From Nesterenkonia sp. F (lineage in GTDB: Bacteria > Actinomycetota > Actinomycetes > Actinomycetales > Micrococcaceae): 48,346 bases of DNA. Position numbers and translations under genes: made by a program. Under the pieces are notes generated by a model. It had not been told where the DNA came from, did no database searches, and was given only the letters and a program-made list of their open reading frames with translations. Below, one piece after another: positions 27,270-36,204 of this stretch. The number at the start of each line of letters is the position of its first letter. Within the stretch, counting starts at the first letter, position 1. The DNA is taken from NCBI RefSeq assembly GCF_000220985.1, contig NZ_AFRW01000117.1:1-48346 (forward strand), written 5' to 3'.

Positions 27270-29561
27270 GTGTCGATCCACAGTTCTCACTGGGGTGCTT
27301 TCCATCCCCGGGTCGAGGACGGCCGGATCGTCGAGGCCTCCCCGTTCGCCGGAGACCGCGACCCGTCGCCGCTGCTGCGCTCCGTGCAGGGGTCCGTCCA
27401 CGCGACGAACCGCGTGACCCGGCCGGCCGTCCGCTCCTCCTGGCTGGACGGCACCGGCGGGAGGCGCGGCGTCGATCCGTTCGTCGAAGTCAGCTGGGAC
27501 ACCGCCCTGGACCTGATCGCCGGAGCCCTGCGGAGCAGCTACGCGCAGCATGGCGCCTCGGCGATCTACGGCGGCTCCTACGGCTGGTCCAGCGCCGGGC
27601 GCCTGCATCACGCCAAGACCCAGCTCAACCACTTTCTCGCCTGCACCGGCGGATACACGGGCTGTCTCTCCAACTACAGCTACGGCACCGCCGAGCGCCT
27701 GCTGCCCTACGTCGTCGGCGACGCCGGCTCGGTCACCGGCGCCGTGGCGACCTGGGACGAGATCGCCGAACACACCGACACGCTGCTGATGTTCGGCGGC
27801 GCCCCGGCGAAGAACATGCAGCTGGAGCCCGGCGGCACCGGCGACCATGCCTCGCGGCTCGGCTTCGACCGCGCCCTCTCAGCCGGCACGCAGGTCATCA
27901 ACGTCAACCCGGTGCGCTCGGACGCCCCGGACCACCCCGGGGTTACCTGGATCCCCGCCCGCCCCGGCGGCGACACTGCGCTGATCCTGGCGCTGATCCA
28001 TCACCTGGAGACCCGCGGTCTCGTCGACGGCGACTTCCTGCAGCGCTGCACCGTGGGCTGGGAGCGGCTGCGCGAGTACATCCTCGGCCGCACGGACGGG
28101 ACCCCCAAGACGCCGGCATGGGCCGAGCCGATCACCGGCGTGCCTGCCGCACGGATCGAGGAGATCGCCCGGCGCCTCAGCGACGGACGAAGCCTGGTCA
28201 CCGCGACCTGGGCGCTGCAGCGCGCCGAGCACGGCGAGCAGCCGTATTGGGCAGTGATCGCACTGGCCTCCTGTCTGGGGCAGATCGGACTGCCCGGCGG
28301 CGGCTTCGGCTTCGGCTACGGCAGCGTCTCCGGGATCGGCTCGGCGCGGCGGCCCTTCGGCACGCCGTCGTTCCGCGCGCGGAAGAACCCCTGCGACGTC
28401 CGCGTGCCGGTGACCCGGCTGAGCGACATGCTGCTCGATCCCGGCGGGACGTACGAGTTCGACGGCGCCCAGCATCGCTACCCCGACATCCGGATGGTCT
28501 ACTGGGCCGGCGGCAATCCCTTCCATCACCACCAGGATCTGAACAAGCTCACCGAGGCGTGGCGGCGGCCGGAGACGATCGTCGTCCACGAGCCGTGGTG
28601 GACTCCGACGGCGCGGATGGCCGACATCGTGCTGCCGGCGACGACCACGCTGGAGCGCGACGACATCGCCGCGAGTTCCAAGGATCCTTACCTGGTCGCG
28701 ATGAAACGGACGGTCGACCCGCCGGGCGAGGCGCGCAGCGACCGGGAGATCTTCGCCGCGCTGGCCGCACGCCTCGGCGTGGAGCAGGAGTACACCGACG
28801 GCGACGACGACCAGCAGGCGCTGCGGGCGATGTACGAGCGCGCCCGCGAATCGGCTCGCGAGCACGGCCACCCGCTGCCCGATTTCGAGACCTTCTGGGA
28901 GCGCGGCCACCACCGCTACGAGCTGCCCGACGCGCCGCCGCCGTTCGCCGGCTTCCGCCGGGCGCCCGAGGAGGAGCCGCTGGCGACGCCGTCGGGCCGG
29001 ATCGAGCTGTTCTCCGAGACGATCGACCGCTACGGCTACGCCGAATGTCCGGAGCATCCAGTCTGGCTGCCGGCCGAGGAATGGTCCGGGGCCTCCGACG
29101 ACGCGCGTTTCCCGATCCACCTGCTCTCGCCGCAGCCGTCCTCGCGCCTGCACAGCCAGCTCGACATGGGCGCGGTCAGCACCGAGTCCAAGGTCGCCGG
29201 CAGGGAGCCGATCGTGCTGAACGCCGACGACGCCGCCGCGCGCGGCATCTCCGCCGGAGACGTCGTCCGCATCTGGAACGACCGCGGCGAGACCCGCGCC
29301 GGGGCGACGCTCTCCGAGGAGGTGCTCGCCGGCGTCGCGCTGCTGGCCACCGGCGCCTGGTTCACACCGGCCGAGCCCGGGACGCCCGGAAGCCCCGAGC
29401 AGCATGGCAACCCCAATGTGCTCACCCGCGACGTGCCCACTTCGCGGCTGACGCAGGGCCCGACGGCGCAGTCGGTGCTGGTGGAGGTCGAGGCGGGGCC
29501 CGCCGGGGAGGAGGCACCGGACCCGCACCGGCTGCCGGAGTTCACCGCGGGGCCGGCCTGA
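27270..29561 (+). CDS. Molybdopterin oxidoreductase, biotin/TMAO sulfoxide reductase (BisC/TorA) type
   Basis: Molybdenum enzyme of 763 aa in the DMSO-reductase family. The signature YGGSYGWSSAGRLHHAKTQL follows the BisC/TorA pattern, with Ser available as Mo ligand. Further cofactor-binding stretches are NPVRSDAPDHPG, YWAGGNPFHHHQDLN, HEPWWTPTARMADIVLPATT and the C-terminal LSPQPSSRLHSQLD. There is no N-terminal Fe-S cysteine cluster and no Tat signal, so it is cytoplasmic like BisC, which reduces biotin- or methionine-sulfoxide. The start is GTG 27270 with AGAGGAG 8-9 nt upstream. A glutaredoxin gene lies just upstream. Confidence 0.9.
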   Translation: MSIHSSHWGAFHPRVEDGRIVEASPFAGDRDPSPLLRSVQGSVHATNRVTRPAVRSSWLDGTGGRRGVDPFVEVSWDTALDLIAGALRSSYAQHGASAIYGGSYGWSSAGRLHHAKTQLNHFLACTGGYTGCLSNYSYGTAERLLPYVVGDAGSVTGAVATWDEIAEHTDTLLMFGGAPAKNMQLEPGGTGDHASRLGFDRALSAGTQVINVNPVRSDAPDHPGVTWIPARPGGDTALILALIHHLETRGLVDGDFLQRCTVGWERLREYILGRTDGTPKTPAWAEPITGVPAARIEEIARRLSDGRSLVTATWALQRAEHGEQPYWAVIALASCLGQIGLPGGGFGFGYGSVSGIGSARRPFGTPSFRARKNPCDVRVPVTRLSDMLLDPGGTYEFDGAQHRYPDIRMVYWAGGNPFHHHQDLNKLTEAWRRPETIVVHEPWWTPTARMADIVLPATTTLERDDIAASSKDPYLVAMKRTVDPPGEARSDREIFAALAARLGVEQEYTDGDDDQQALRAMYERARESAREHGHPLPDFETFWERGHHRYELPDAPPPFAGFRRAPEEEPLATPSGRIELFSETIDRYGYAECPEHPVWLPAEEWSGASDDARFPIHLLSPQPSSRLHSQLDMGAVSTESKVAGREPIVLNADDAAARGISAGDVVRIWNDRGETRAGATLSEEVLAGVALLATGAWFTPAEPGTPGSPEQHGNPNVLTRDVPTSRLTQGPTAQSVLVEVEAGPAGEEAPDPHRLPEFTAGPA

Positions 29562-29662
29562 GGCGTCGCGGCGGTCGCCCGGCACCACACGCACCGTCGG
29601 CGCCCGCGTCCGAGCAGCCGTGACGATGGTCGCTGTCGCCAGGGCGCAGAACGGAGGAGAAC

Positions 29663-30334
29663 ATGCAGGATCCGCGTGACAGCGAGACGTCGGAAGGTCT
29701 GCCGGACGCATCCCGGATCTCTCCGAGCCAGGCCCCGGACGATGGTGCCCTCGCCGGCCTGCTCCGCCGGCGCCGATCGACGCGCTCCTACAGCTCCGGA
29801 CCCGTCGATCGTGACGACCTGGGCCGACTCCTGCGCACCGCCATAGTGGGGCCGGCCGGTCGACGCCCCTACGCCTCGGCGCACGCGCGGTACGACGTCA
29901 CGACCACCGTGGTCGCCGTCGACGTCGAGGGACTCGCCCCTGCCGCCTATCAGCACCGACCTGAGAGCCATGAGCTGATCCCCGTCGCAGAGGGGGACCA
30001 CGGGGCACGCCTGGCACACGCCACGCTCGACGCCGAGTGGTTGGAGGAATGCCCTGCCGTTCTGCTGCTCTCCGCCGATCTGGCAGCCGCTGACGAGGCC
30101 TTCGCGACTCAGGGACCGGGCCAGGGCGAACGGTTCTGCTGGTTCGAGGCGGGGCTGATCGCCCAGAACGTGCACCTCTGGGCGGCCGAGAACGCCCTCG
30201 GCACAGTCTTCCTGGGAGGGCTCGACCCGTCGGAGACCCGTGGGGTCGAGCACCGGCTGCTGCCGTCGGGGCACACGCTCCTCGGCGTGCTCCCGCTGGG
30301 GCGACCGTCTCGCATCGAGCCCACGGATCTGTGA
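29663..30334 (+). CDS. SagB/nitroreductase-like FMN-dependent oxidoreductase
   Basis: 223 aa protein of the nitroreductase fold. RRRRSTRSYSSGPVDRDDLG is the FMN-binding start, APAAYQHRPESHELIPVAEG is typical of SagB-type members, and ERFCWFEAGLIAQNVHLWAA followed by LGTVFLGGL closes the flavin site. SagB-type enzymes oxidise azolines in RiPP pathways, but no cyclodehydratase or precursor peptide is nearby. It may be a free-standing nitroreductase. GGAGGAGA lies 3 nt before the ATG. It follows the BisC-like gene by 101 nt. Confidence 0.85.
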   Translation: MQDPRDSETSEGLPDASRISPSQAPDDGALAGLLRRRRSTRSYSSGPVDRDDLGRLLRTAIVGPAGRRPYASAHARYDVTTTVVAVDVEGLAPAAYQHRPESHELIPVAEGDHGARLAHATLDAEWLEECPAVLLLSADLAAADEAFATQGPGQGERFCWFEAGLIAQNVHLWAAENALGTVFLGGLDPSETRGVEHRLLPSGHTLLGVLPLGRPSRIEPTDL

Positions 30335-30372
30335 CCACGGACCGTCTCCCGCAGATGGCCGCCGGAGACGAC

Positions 30373-30409
30373 GCGAGCCCTGCCCCACACTGTGTGGGGC
30401 AGGGCTCGC
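30373..30409. terminator. Strong bidirectional hairpin between nitroreductase gene and tRNA-Ala
   Basis: A perfect 17-bp stem (30373-30389 with 30393-30409) closed by a 3-nt loop CTG separates the plus-strand nitroreductase gene from the minus-strand tRNA-Ala. It lies 14 nt from the tRNA 3' end and so can terminate both. Confidence 0.85.
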
Positions 30410-30423
30410 ATCTCGACGAATCG

Positions 30424-30496
30424 TGGAGCCAAGGGGAGTCGAACCCCTGACCTCGTCGATGCGAACGACGCGCTCTACCAGCTGAGCTATGGCCCC
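30424..30496 (-). tRNA. tRNA-Ala (anticodon CGC)
   Basis: Reading the minus strand from 30496, a 73-nt cloverleaf forms with acceptor GGGGCCA/TGGCTCC, D arm GCTC/GAGC, anticodon stem CGTCG/CGACG around TTCGCAT, and T arm AGGGG/CCCCT. The anticodon CGC reads GCG. The G3-U70 wobble pair, the main alanine identity element, is present. CCA is not encoded. Confidence 0.97.
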
Positions 30497-30663
30497 ATAT
30501 CCAGTTTCTGCACCGCCTCGGACGATCCGTCCGAGCACAGCGACCACACCAGGATATACGCCCCGACCCGTTCGGCGAAAATCGGCGCGGCCCCGGCGAC
30601 ACACGGCGATCGGCTGTGACCCGCGCCATGGGCGGCGGCGCCGTCGTCGGCGACAATGGAGCG

Positions 30664-31518
30664 ATGACCAGCACCGCCGCACAGCCCGAGACCACCCGCG
30701 CCGCTCCCCCGTTCGCCCTGCTGCTCGACGTCGACGGCCCCATCGCCTCGCCCGTCACGCGCACGGTGGCGATCGAGTCCATCGCGACCGACCTGGTCGC
30801 CATGGCCGCCGCCGGCATCCCGGTCATCTTCAACACCGGCCGCTCGGACGCCTTCATCGCCGAGCAGGTCGTCCCGGCCCTGCGCGACGCCGGACTGTCC
30901 GACGGCGCGATGGTCCACACCATCAGTGAGAAGGGCGCAGTCTCCAGCGAGGTCACCCCCGCCGGCCTCGGCGAAGTCCACGTCGACGCCGAGCTGGCGA
31001 TGCCGTCCGGACTCTCCAGGCAGGTCCGGCAGCTGGTCGCCGATCGCTTCTCCGAACTGATGTTCTTCGACGAGACCAAGCGCTCGATGATCTCGGTGGA
31101 GCAGCACGTCGACGTCGCCTCGGCGGACTACCTGGCCGCCCAGCCGCAGTTCGACGCCGCCGTCGCGGAGTTGCTCGAGGCAGAGGGTCTGGACCACGTG
31201 CGGATCGACCCGACGATCATCTCCACCGACGTCGAGCACGAGCGCGTCGGCAAGGACCTCGGCGCCGAGCAGGCCGTCGCGCTGCTGGCCGCCCGCGGCA
31301 TCCGCCCGCAGTCCTGGTACACGATGGGCGATTCGCGCTCCGACTACGCGATGGCCACCTGGCTGCACGAGCTCGGCCACTCGGTGCGCCACGTCGACGT
31401 CCGACCGGCCGACGGCGTGCCGGAGACCGACTACCCGGTGCTCACCTCTCAGGCTGGGGCGATCCACGACGAGGCCGGCGCGGAGTTCCTGCGCCGCTGG
31501 GCGGAATCGCTGGGCTGA
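30664..31518 (+). CDS. HAD-superfamily hydrolase (Cof-like)
   Basis: 284 aa HAD protein. Motif I FALLLDVDGPIASPVTRTVA, motif II IFNTGRSDAF and motif IV YTMGDSRSDYAMATWLHE follow the Cof/phosphomannomutase-like subgroup with a cap domain between motifs II and III. The general-acid Asp of DVDGP is kept. Substrate unknown; sugar phosphates are usual for the group. The ATG at 30664 lies 6 nt after GACAAT, so leaderless translation is likely. It is divergent from tRNA-Ala and convergent with the methyltransferase gene. Confidence 0.85.
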   Translation: MTSTAAQPETTRAAPPFALLLDVDGPIASPVTRTVAIESIATDLVAMAAAGIPVIFNTGRSDAFIAEQVVPALRDAGLSDGAMVHTISEKGAVSSEVTPAGLGEVHVDAELAMPSGLSRQVRQLVADRFSELMFFDETKRSMISVEQHVDVASADYLAAQPQFDAAVAELLEAEGLDHVRIDPTIISTDVEHERVGKDLGAEQAVALLAARGIRPQSWYTMGDSRSDYAMATWLHELGHSVRHVDVRPADGVPETDYPVLTSQAGAIHDEAGAEFLRRWAESLG

Positions 31519-31540
31519 ACCGCCGACCCGACCGACGCGC

Positions 31541-32233
31541 TCAACCGATCCGCGCGTGCTGGCGGATCCAGGAGTGCATCGCGATGCCGGCGGCCGTGCC
31601 GGCGTTGATCGATCGGGTGGAGCCGAACTGCGCGATGGACAGCGTCGCCGTCGCCGTCTGCCGGACCTCCTCGCTGAGCCCCGGCCCCTCCTGGCCGAAG
31701 ACCAGCACGCAGTCTCGCGGCATCGCGTAGGTCTCGATCGGTGCGGAGTCCGGGAACAGGTCGACGCCGAGCACGTCCAGCCCGGACTCGGCGGCCCAGG
31801 CGACGAACTCCTCCACCGTGGCGTGGTGGCGGATGTGCTGGTAGCGGTCGGTGACCATCGCTCCGCGCCGGTTCCAGCGCCGCCGGCCGATGATGTGGAC
31901 CTCCGCGGCGAGGAATGCGTTGGCGGTTCGGACGACGGTGCCGATGTTGAAGTCGTGCTGCCAGTTCTCGATGGCCACGTGGAATGAGTGCCGACGGGCG
32001 TCCAGGTCGGCGACGATCGCCTCATGCCGCCAGTAGCGGTACTCGTCGACCACGTTGCGCCGGTCGCCGTGGGTCAGCAGCTCGGGGTCGTAGTGCTCGT
32101 CCTCCGGCCAGGGGCCATGCCAGGGCCCGACACCGACCTCGCGTTCGACCTGATCAGCCTGCTCGGGGGCGCCGGGGCCGTCCACGGCGGACCCGGAAGC
32201 CTCGCCCTGCTCTGCTCCACGCTCAGATGCCAT
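31541..32233 (-). CDS. TrmH/SpoU-family RNA 2'-O-methyltransferase
   Basis: SPOUT-class SAM-dependent methyltransferase of 230 aa. An acidic N-terminal extension precedes the catalytic part. SPOUT signatures are NIGTVVRTANAF (motif 1 with Asn and Arg), VFGQEGPGLSEEV (motif 2) and FGSTRSINAGTAAGIAMHSW (motif 3), which form the knotted SAM site. Targets in the family are tRNA or rRNA ribose positions. The ATG at 32233 lies 7 nt after TACGCT, giving a leaderless message. Convergent with the HAD gene. A family-B palindrome stands 60 nt upstream. Confidence 0.92.
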   Translation of the reverse strand: MASERGAEQGEASGSAVDGPGAPEQADQVEREVGVGPWHGPWPEDEHYDPELLTHGDRRNVVDEYRYWRHEAIVADLDARRHSFHVAIENWQHDFNIGTVVRTANAFLAAEVHIIGRRRWNRRGAMVTDRYQHIRHHATVEEFVAWAAESGLDVLGVDLFPDSAPIETYAMPRDCVLVFGQEGPGLSEEVRQTATATLSIAQFGSTRSINAGTAAGIAMHSWIRQHARIG

Positions 32234-32292
32234 GCGCCCGAGCGTATCGCGCCGCCATCGCACCCTCACCAGGCCCCACCAAACCTGCCCGA

Positions 32293-32367
32293 GCATCGAG
32301 TGGGCGATCTGTCGAGGAACTCTCCCGAATCAGGCGCCGAAACCTCGACACATCGCCCACTCGATGC
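32293..32367. repeat. Palindromic repeat, family B copy 1
   Basis: Arms of 25 nt (32293-32317 and 32343-32367) pair with one mismatch around a 25-nt spacer. The core is CGAGTGGGCGATGTGTCGAG. It begins 11 nt past the stop of the AbiEi/DUF559 gene on the minus strand and matches copy 2 at 33362-33434. Confidence 0.9.
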
Positions 32368-32377
32368 GGGGACGCCC

Positions 32378-33307
32378 TCATCGGGCGGCGAGCAGCGCGG
32401 CCACCTGGGCCACGATCGCGGCGAATCCGTCCCGATGGTCCTCGACGTTCACGCGGAGGACCGTCCACCCCTCTCCGTGGAAGACGTTGTCGCGCCGCTG
32501 ATCGGCGCGCTGCTGCTCCGGGTCGAAATGCATCTCACCCTCGTACTGGATCGCGATCTTCAGCTCCGGATAGCCGAGATCCGCCCGCGGCGAGAACCGG
32601 TCGCCGGGGACCGCGGGGACCTGCAGCGCCGGCTCGGGGAGCCCGGCGTCGACCAGCGCCAGGCGCAGCCGCGTCTCCTGGACCGAGTCGGCGCCGATGC
32701 GCATCCGCTCCAGGGCGGCGAGGCAGCGCCGTCGCCCCGGTGCGCCGCGGGCGTCGTCGAGCATCTCGCGCAGCCCCGGCACAGTGGCGAACGGGGTCGA
32801 GCGCCCTTCATAGCGCAGGTACGGCGTGCGGATGAGCTGATCGCCCATGATGATCAGCTGATGCTCGCCGCACCGGCCGGCGACGTCCAGCCAGGCCCGG
32901 GCCGGCGAGCTCGCCGGCACCCCGCCGACGCTGACGAGGTCGCCGTCGCGCACCTGCATCCGATGCCCGCAGACGCCGCGGCGGCGGGTCCAGGTGTCCG
33001 GACCCGCGGGCCGGGAGAGGTGGAGCCGGGAATCGTCCCGCAGCGCTGGCGGCAGCCACAGCCCGTGGAGGCGGGCCGCACTGACGTGGGAGACCCAGGC
33101 GTCCGGCCGCTCGGCGATCAGCGCCGCGGCCTTGGCACGCAGGAGGGCGACGTCGTCGAGCCGCTCGGCGAACGCCCGCGGGGCATGCACACCGGAGCCG
33201 AGGGCGACCACGTCGGATCGCGTCAGACGATCACGGGAGACGTCGTGCGCTGCGGCGGCCGACGCGGTGAAGGCCCGGCCCGCCAGCTCCTGAGGCAGTG
33301 CGTACAT
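32378..33307 (-). CDS. AbiEi-like/DUF559 (Vsr-fold) protein
   Basis: 309 aa protein. The N-terminal part resembles AbiEi antitoxin-type winged-helix proteins (VSRDRLTRSDVVALGSGVHA). The C-terminal part resembles DUF559/Vsr endonucleases: VQETRLRLAL, RADLGYPELKIAIQYEGEMH, then QRRDNVFHGEGWTVLRVN. In many relatives the residue before Tyr in the last strand is Glu (IEYDG); here it is Gln, which may weaken or abolish catalysis. Such stand-alone proteins are frequent in actinobacteria and their function is not established. CACACT 6 nt before the ATG suggests a weak leaderless promoter. Both sides carry near-identical palindromes, which is unusual. Confidence 0.82.
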   Translation of the reverse strand: MYALPQELAGRAFTASAAAAHDVSRDRLTRSDVVALGSGVHAPRAFAERLDDVALLRAKAAALIAERPDAWVSHVSAARLHGLWLPPALRDDSRLHLSRPAGPDTWTRRRGVCGHRMQVRDGDLVSVGGVPASSPARAWLDVAGRCGEHQLIIMGDQLIRTPYLRYEGRSTPFATVPGLREMLDDARGAPGRRRCLAALERMRIGADSVQETRLRLALVDAGLPEPALQVPAVPGDRFSPRADLGYPELKIAIQYEGEMHFDPEQQRADQRRDNVFHGEGWTVLRVNVEDHRDGFAAIVAQVAALLAAR

Positions 33308-33361
33308 GCCGACAGTGTGCCGAGAATCGCCGCACGGCGCCTCCGAATCTCCACAGGAACG

Positions 33362-33434
33362 CATCGAGTGGGCGATGTGTCGAGGTTTTCCCGCCGATCT
33401 CGGCCAGAAACCTCGACACATCGCCCACTCGGTG
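33362..33434. repeat. Palindromic repeat, family B copy 2
   Basis: Arms of 27 nt (33362-33388 and 33408-33434) pair with one mismatch around a 19-nt spacer. The arms are the same sequence as copy 1 at 32293-32367 and extend it by TTT/AAA. It lies between the SulP stop and the AbiEi/DUF559 start. Confidence 0.9.
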
Positions 33435-33496
33435 AAATCCGGGCCGCGCCGGGACGGCGGGCCCGAGCCGCACCCGGTCCCGCAGCGAACCCGGGC

Positions 33497-35020
33497 TCAG
33501 CCCTCGGACTGCAGCTTGCCGGCCAGCCGCTCGCGCATCGCCGTCGAGGCTTCGTTCAGCCCGACGACCTCCACGGACTTGCCGTAGGACTCGTACTTCT
33601 CGGTCACCGAGTCCAGCGCGGCGATCGTCGAGGCGTCCCACAGGTGCGACTGGGACATGTCGATCCGCACGCGCACCGGGTCGTGCGTGTAGGAGAACTG
33701 GTAGTAGAGGTCGTTCGAGGACGCGAAGAACAGCTCGCCGTCGACGGTGTAGGTCGCCAGCGCGTCGTCGCCCTCGCCCTCGATGCGCCGCTCGACGGTG
33801 ACGAAGTGGGCCACCCGGCGGGCGAAGAGCACCATCGCCATGATCACCCCGCAGACGACGCCGACGGCGAGGTTATGGGTCCACACGGTGAAGGCCACGG
33901 TGACCAGCATGACGGTGGTCTCGGACTTCGGCATCGCCTTCAGCGTCGAGGGGCGGATGCTGTGCCAGTCGAAGGTCGCCCAGGAGACGAAGATCATCAC
34001 CGCGACCAGCGCAGCCATCGGGATGAGCGCGACGATGTCGCCGAGCGCCACCACCAGGATCAGCAGGAAGAGGCCGGCGCAGAAGGTCGAGATGCGGGTG
34101 CGGGCCTGCGAGGCCTTCACGTTGATCATCGTCTGGCCGATCATCGCGCAGCCGCCCATGCCGCCGAAGAAGCCGGTGACGATGTTCGCCACGCCCTGGC
34201 CCCAGCCCTCGCGGGTCTTGTCGGAGTGGACGTCGGTGATGTCGTCGACGAGCTTGGCGGTCATCAGCGACTCGAGCAGACCGACGAAGGCCATCGCCAG
34301 CGCGTAGGGGAAGATGATCTGCAGCGTCTCCAGCGTGACGGGCACGTCCGGGATGAACAGCGACGGCACCGCCTCGGGCAGCTCGCCCTTGTCGCCGACG
34401 GTCGGCACGGTGATCGAGGCGGTCACGGTGATCAGTGTGAGCACCACGATCGCGACCAGCGGCGCCGGCACGGCCGTCGTCAGACGCGGCAGCAGGAAGA
34501 CGATGAGCAGTCCGACGAGCGCCAGCGGGTAGACCAGGAACGGCACGCCGAGCAGCTCCGGCACCTGGGAGGTGAAGATCAGGATGGCCAGCGCGTTGAC
34601 GAAGCCGACCATCACCGAGCGCGGGATGAAGCGCATCAGTCTGGCCACCCCCACCAGCGAGAGCACCACCTGCAGGATGCCGGCGAGGATGACGGTGGCG
34701 ATGAAGTAGTCGACGCCGTAGTCGCGGGCCACCGGGGCGATCACCAGCGCGACGGCGCCGGTGGCCGCCGAGATCATCGCCGGACGACCGCCGACGAAGG
34801 CGATGGTCACGGCCATGGTGAAGGAGGCGAAGAGCCCAAGGCGCGGGTCGACCCCGGCGATGATGGAGAAGGCGATGGCCTCGGGGATGAGGGCCAGCGC
34901 GACGACGACGCCGGCCAGGACCTCGGTCTTCAGCAGGCGCGGCGAGCGCAGCGTGCGCCAGACGGACTGGCGCTGCTCCGGAGTCAGCACCCCGGCGGTG
35001 TCGGACATAGACTGTGTCAC
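33497..35020 (-). CDS. SulP (SLC26) family anion transporter with STAS domain
   Basis: Membrane transporter of 507 aa. Typical SulP features include [20 protein letters not shown] in the first segments, [33 protein letters not shown] and a C-terminal STAS domain ([20 protein letters not shown], then [20 protein letters not shown]). Members move sulfate, bicarbonate or other anions; the substrate cannot be assigned. The GTG at 35020 is chosen for AAGGGA 6 nt upstream. Divergent from the MerR gene at 35220, which may regulate it. Confidence 0.93.
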   Translation of the reverse strand: MTQSMSDTAGVLTPEQRQSVWRTLRSPRLLKTEVLAGVVVALALIPEAIAFSIIAGVDPRLGLFASFTMAVTIAFVGGRPAMISAATGAVALVIAPVARDYGVDYFIATVILAGILQVVLSLVGVARLMRFIPRSVMVGFVNALAILIFTSQVPELLGVPFLVYPLALVGLLIVFLLPRLTTAVPAPLVAIVVLTLITVTASITVPTVGDKGELPEAVPSLFIPDVPVTLETLQIIFPYALAMAFVGLLESLMTAKLVDDITDVHSDKTREGWGQGVANIVTGFFGGMGGCAMIGQTMINVKASQARTRISTFCAGLFLLILVVALGDIVALIPMAALVAVMIFVSWATFDWHSIRPSTLKAMPKSETTVMLVTVAFTVWTHNLAVGVVCGVIMAMVLFARRVAHFVTVERRIEGEGDDALATYTVDGELFFASSNDLYYQFSYTHDPVRVRIDMSQSHLWDASTIAALDSVTEKYESYGKSVEVVGLNEASTAMRERLAGKLQSEG

Positions 35021-35159
35021 GGATCGTCCCTTCACGTGATGTGTGCGAGTGCAGGCAGGCCGGCAGGCATGGTGTCTGCCCGGCATGCGGAGGATGAGGG
35101 GGCCGGCGCCCGGATGATCGTCGGGCGCTCGCGGCGAGGCCCACGGCGATGGGGACCGC

Positions 35160-35189
35160 CCTTCACCCTACCCTGACGCGACGTGAAGG
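35160..35189. promoter_or_regulatory. Candidate MerR operator between SulP and merR genes
   Basis: CCTTCAC (35160-35166) and GTGAAGG (35183-35189) form an inverted repeat with a 16-nt spacer in the divergent intergenic region. The left half continues as CCTTCACCCTAC, nearly identical to a site at 46154-46165. Confidence 0.55.
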
Positions 35190-35219
35190 TTGAACCGGCG
35201 AATGACGGAGACGCGCAGC

Positions 35220-35627
35220 ATGAATGATGGATCTCAGCCCTCGCAGGCGGGTTCGGCGACGCCCGGAGAATCCTCGATGCACATCGGAGAATTGGCCGAG
35301 AAGACCGGACTCTCGCACCGGACCATCCGGCACTACGACGACGTCGGCCTGCTTCCGGCCTCCCGCACCGAAGGCGGCTTCCGGGTCTACACCCGGGCCG
35401 ACCTCGAGCGCCTGCTGGTGATCCGCACGCTCAAGCCCATGGGCTTCTCGCTGGAGGAGATCACCCGCGCGCTGGAGGCGATCGACGATGCGGCCGCCCA
35501 TCCGGACGACGCCGCGGCGCGCACCCGGATGACGGAGCTGTGCGACGACCTCGCCGAGCGCCGGGAGAAGCTCGCCCGGAACCTGCGGCAGGCCGACGAG
35601 CTGCTCGCCTCGCTGACCGGATCCTGA
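35220..35627 (+). CDS. MerR-family transcriptional regulator
   Basis: 135 aa regulator. The HTH reads MHIGELAEKTGLSHRTIRHY from about residue 20, with wing region DDVGLLPASRTEGGFRVYTR and a long dimerisation helix. No Cys pair is present at the C-terminus, so metal sensing is unlikely. The ATG at 35220 has GGAG 9 nt upstream; ATG 35202 or 35277 are possible. Divergent from the SulP transporter, a common pair in which MerR controls the transporter. Confidence 0.88.
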   Translation: MNDGSQPSQAGSATPGESSMHIGELAEKTGLSHRTIRHYDDVGLLPASRTEGGFRVYTRADLERLLVIRTLKPMGFSLEEITRALEAIDDAAAHPDDAAARTRMTELCDDLAERREKLARNLRQADELLASLTGS

Positions 35628-35938
35628 CGCCCCTCCGGCGCGATTCCCGGAGTCCGACGCACCCCTTTCCTCGCCGCCGCCCCCTCCGGCGCCGCCGCCT
35701 CTGCGCCGGCCCCTCGTCGCGCCGCACCACCCTGGAGAGTGTGAAGAATCACACACCGACCTCGGAGTGCAGCGCGCCGACCGTTCAACACACCTTCACA
35801 GTTCTTCAGAATCATTCGCTGGTCCTTCCTGGTCGCCGATGGAACGCTCAGAAGCACGAGCAGTTCCACACGACGATCCGGCCCGCACGATGCCGACCGC
35901 CCGCGGCGGCGCCGTCGGCCCGGAGGAAGGGGCCCGCC

Positions 35939-36136
35939 ATGATCGGGATCATCATCGTCCTCGGCGTCCTGGGCATCATCCTGGGCGTGCACACCGCCAT
36001 CGGCCGCCTGGCCACGCCGCGCGAGGAGCGCACGCCGTGGCGCCGTCTCGGCGTCGCCGGCTGGCTGGCCACGCTGCGGCGCAGTGTGCGGGTGCTGGAG
36101 GAGAACTCCCCGCCCGGGGGCTTCCGCCCGCTCTGA
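35939..36136 (+). CDS. Small single-span membrane protein
   Basis: Predicted 65 aa protein. One N-terminal membrane segment (MIGIIIVLGVLGIILGVHTA) is followed by a basic cytoplasmic tail ending PPGGFRPL. A strong purine-rich site (GGAGGAAGGGG) precedes the ATG by 6 nt. I do not recognise a family, and coding status rests on the ribosome site and the sensible membrane topology. It lies alone between merR and the convergent LysR gene. The 311-nt region before it (35628-35938) has no other gene I can support. Confidence 0.55.
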   Translation: MIGIIIVLGVLGIILGVHTAIGRLATPREERTPWRRLGVAGWLATLRRSVRVLEENSPPGGFRPL

Positions 36137-36204
36137 GCAGGGAGCCGCCCGAACCGCGGATCAGCTCCGGAACACCGACGGAGCGCCTCCGGCGGCTCTC
36201 CGGC

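Noticed and set aside
32293-33434. Composite transposon or insertion sequence around the DUF559 gene
   Set aside because: The flanking elements are palindromes rather than simple terminal inverted repeats, no target duplication is visible and no transposase is encoded.
31988-35176. A 1062-residue plus-strand open frame opposite the DUF559 and SulP genes
   Set aside because: Its sequence is low-complexity Arg/His/Asp/Gly, it crosses two convincing minus-strand genes, and it reflects third-position GC bias rather than coding.
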